A stretch of 64,000 nucleotides of DNA, taken from positions 1 through 64,000 of the forward strand of contig NZ_JAEHFY010000021.1 of NCBI RefSeq assembly GCF_016623585.1, written 5' to 3'. The stretch is from Pedobacter segetis (lineage in GTDB: Bacteria; Bacteroidota; Bacteroidia; Sphingobacteriales; Sphingobacteriaceae). Numbering within the stretch: position 1 is the first letter of the stretch; each line of letters starts with the position of its first letter. The notes beneath the pieces were generated by a model. The model was not told the origin of the DNA. It searched no databases and was given only the letters and a program-made list of their open reading frames with translations. Position numbers and translations under genes: made by a program. Positions 63,402 through 64,000 of the stretch are shown here, in pieces.

Positions 63402-64000
63402 TTACTTGTTATCGTTTTGTTGGCTTAGGTAGTTAGCAATGTCGTATTTTATCCAGCCTCCACCTTTTGTCCATTTGGGCTTTTGTAACTGTGATTCCCA
63501 ACTTTTCAACTTATTAATTAAATCGGTTTTTACCTGTGGGTATTTTGCTGATAGATCAGTAGTTTCGGAAATATCTGCTTTTATATTATACAAAGTGTAA
63601 TCCCCTTCCGGGCTAAGCACCAGTTTCCAATCGTTATGCCTTACCGCGGCATTATCGCCAATACGCCAGAATAATGTTTCGTGAGGTTTATCACTTTTCT
63701 GTTTTAAAAGATATGGCATCAAATCAACTCCATCTAATGTTTTGCCCAAAGTTTGTTTGCCCCCACCAGCAGCATAAATAGTGGGTAAAAAATCAAACCC
63801 CATAATAGGCTCATTATATTTTTGGTTGGCTTTAAGTTTTGCAGGCCATTTTACAATACAGGGAACTCTAATTCCACCTTCCCAATTTTGTCCTTTATGG
63901 CCTCTTAGCACTCCATTATCGGCGGCAATATCTGGTGTACCTCCGTTATCGTTAAAAAAAATAAGAAGTGTGTTTTTATCTAAGCCTAATTGTTTAAGCG
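63402..64000 (-). CDS. Formylglycine-dependent sulfatase, C-terminal part (cut by window edge)
   Basis: The reading frame is open to the right window edge, so the N-terminal half with the maturation motif is missing. The visible part (about 199 codons) starts LKQLGLDKNTLLIFFNDNGGTPDIAADNG, where FFNDNG is the late metal motif of S1 sulfatases. It continues with LRGHKGQNWEGGIRVPCIVKWP and ends with the usual ELYNLKxDxSE-type region (YTLYNIKADISETTDLSAKYPQVKTDLINKLKSWES). It is followed after 11 bases by the HEAT-repeat sulfatase. The GTG at 63909-63911 is internal and not the start. Confidence 0.9.
   Translation of the reverse strand, partial: LKQLGLDKNTLLIFFNDNGGTPDIAADNGVLRGHKGQNWEGGIRVPCIVKWPAKLKANQKYNEPIMGFDFLPTIYAAGGGKQTLGKTLDGVDLMPYLLKQKSDKPHETLFWRIGDNAAVRHNDWKLVLSPEGDYTLYNIKADISETTDLSAKYPQVKTDLINKLKSWESQLQKPKWTKGGGWIKYDIANYLSQQNDNK

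Noticed and set aside
1-64000. CRISPR arrays, insertion sequences, prophage genes or integrases
   Set aside because: No regularly spaced direct repeats, transposase or integrase motifs were found in any frame.

Overview
The window is chromosomal DNA from a member of the Bacteroidota, most likely a Pedobacter-like Sphingobacteriaceae. The evidence is an AT-rich sequence, TAnnTTTG-type -7 promoter elements, no obvious Shine-Dalgarno sequences, SusC/SusD pairs, a hybrid two-component regulator with an AraC output domain, a type IX secretion sorting domain, and Bacteroidota-specific families (DUF6588, DUF4251, DUF4835/PorD). No tRNA, rRNA, CRISPR array or insertion sequence was seen.

Positions 1-20600 are mostly housekeeping. 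In order they hold a class IV aminotransferase, rluD, a DUF6588 barrel protein, a D-cysteine desulfhydrase-like enzyme, rlmB, dnaB, a GtrA protein, a DUF3820 protein, the block bamD-rpoZ-coaBC-porD-recN, a toxin-antitoxin pair whose toxin is frameshifted, fabI, a DUF4251 lipoprotein, a cystathionine gamma-synthase-like gene behind an unusual leader, proS, a Tyr/Asn/Gly-rich lipoprotein and an OmpP1/FadL-like barrel. Several genes have a -7 element 4-7 bases before the start codon, which suggests leaderless mRNAs. Decayed dispersed repeats lie between some genes.

Positions 20600-64000 form a large polysaccharide utilisation locus that runs off the right edge. It holds six formylglycine sulfatases (one cut by the edge, one fused to PA14, one fused to HEAT-like repeats), a GH115 alpha-glucuronidase, three GH2-type enzymes, three clan GH-A enzymes with GH51-like features, a cytochrome c-PQQ sugar dehydrogenase, two different SusC/SusD pairs in tandem, a DUF1735-type surface lipoprotein and one 1343-residue hybrid two-component sensor. 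No polysaccharide lyase is present. The likely target is a sulfated, glucuronate-bearing heteropolysaccharide with neutral sugar side chains; its identity cannot be read from the sequence. One GH carries a type IX secretion C-terminal domain and probably makes the first cut at the surface. The SusCD systems import products, and periplasmic sulfatases and exo-glycosidases finish them.

The most notable observations are: (1) a 25-bp box conserved upstream of three separate transcription units of the locus (19-22 of 25 identical), always 32-33 bases before the end of a TTTG promoter element, with a weaker fourth copy, which is a candidate operator for the hybrid regulator; (2) a GH2-type protein with His in place of the general acid/base Glu; and (3) the enzyme combination itself, which I do not recognise as a described substrate-specific locus.
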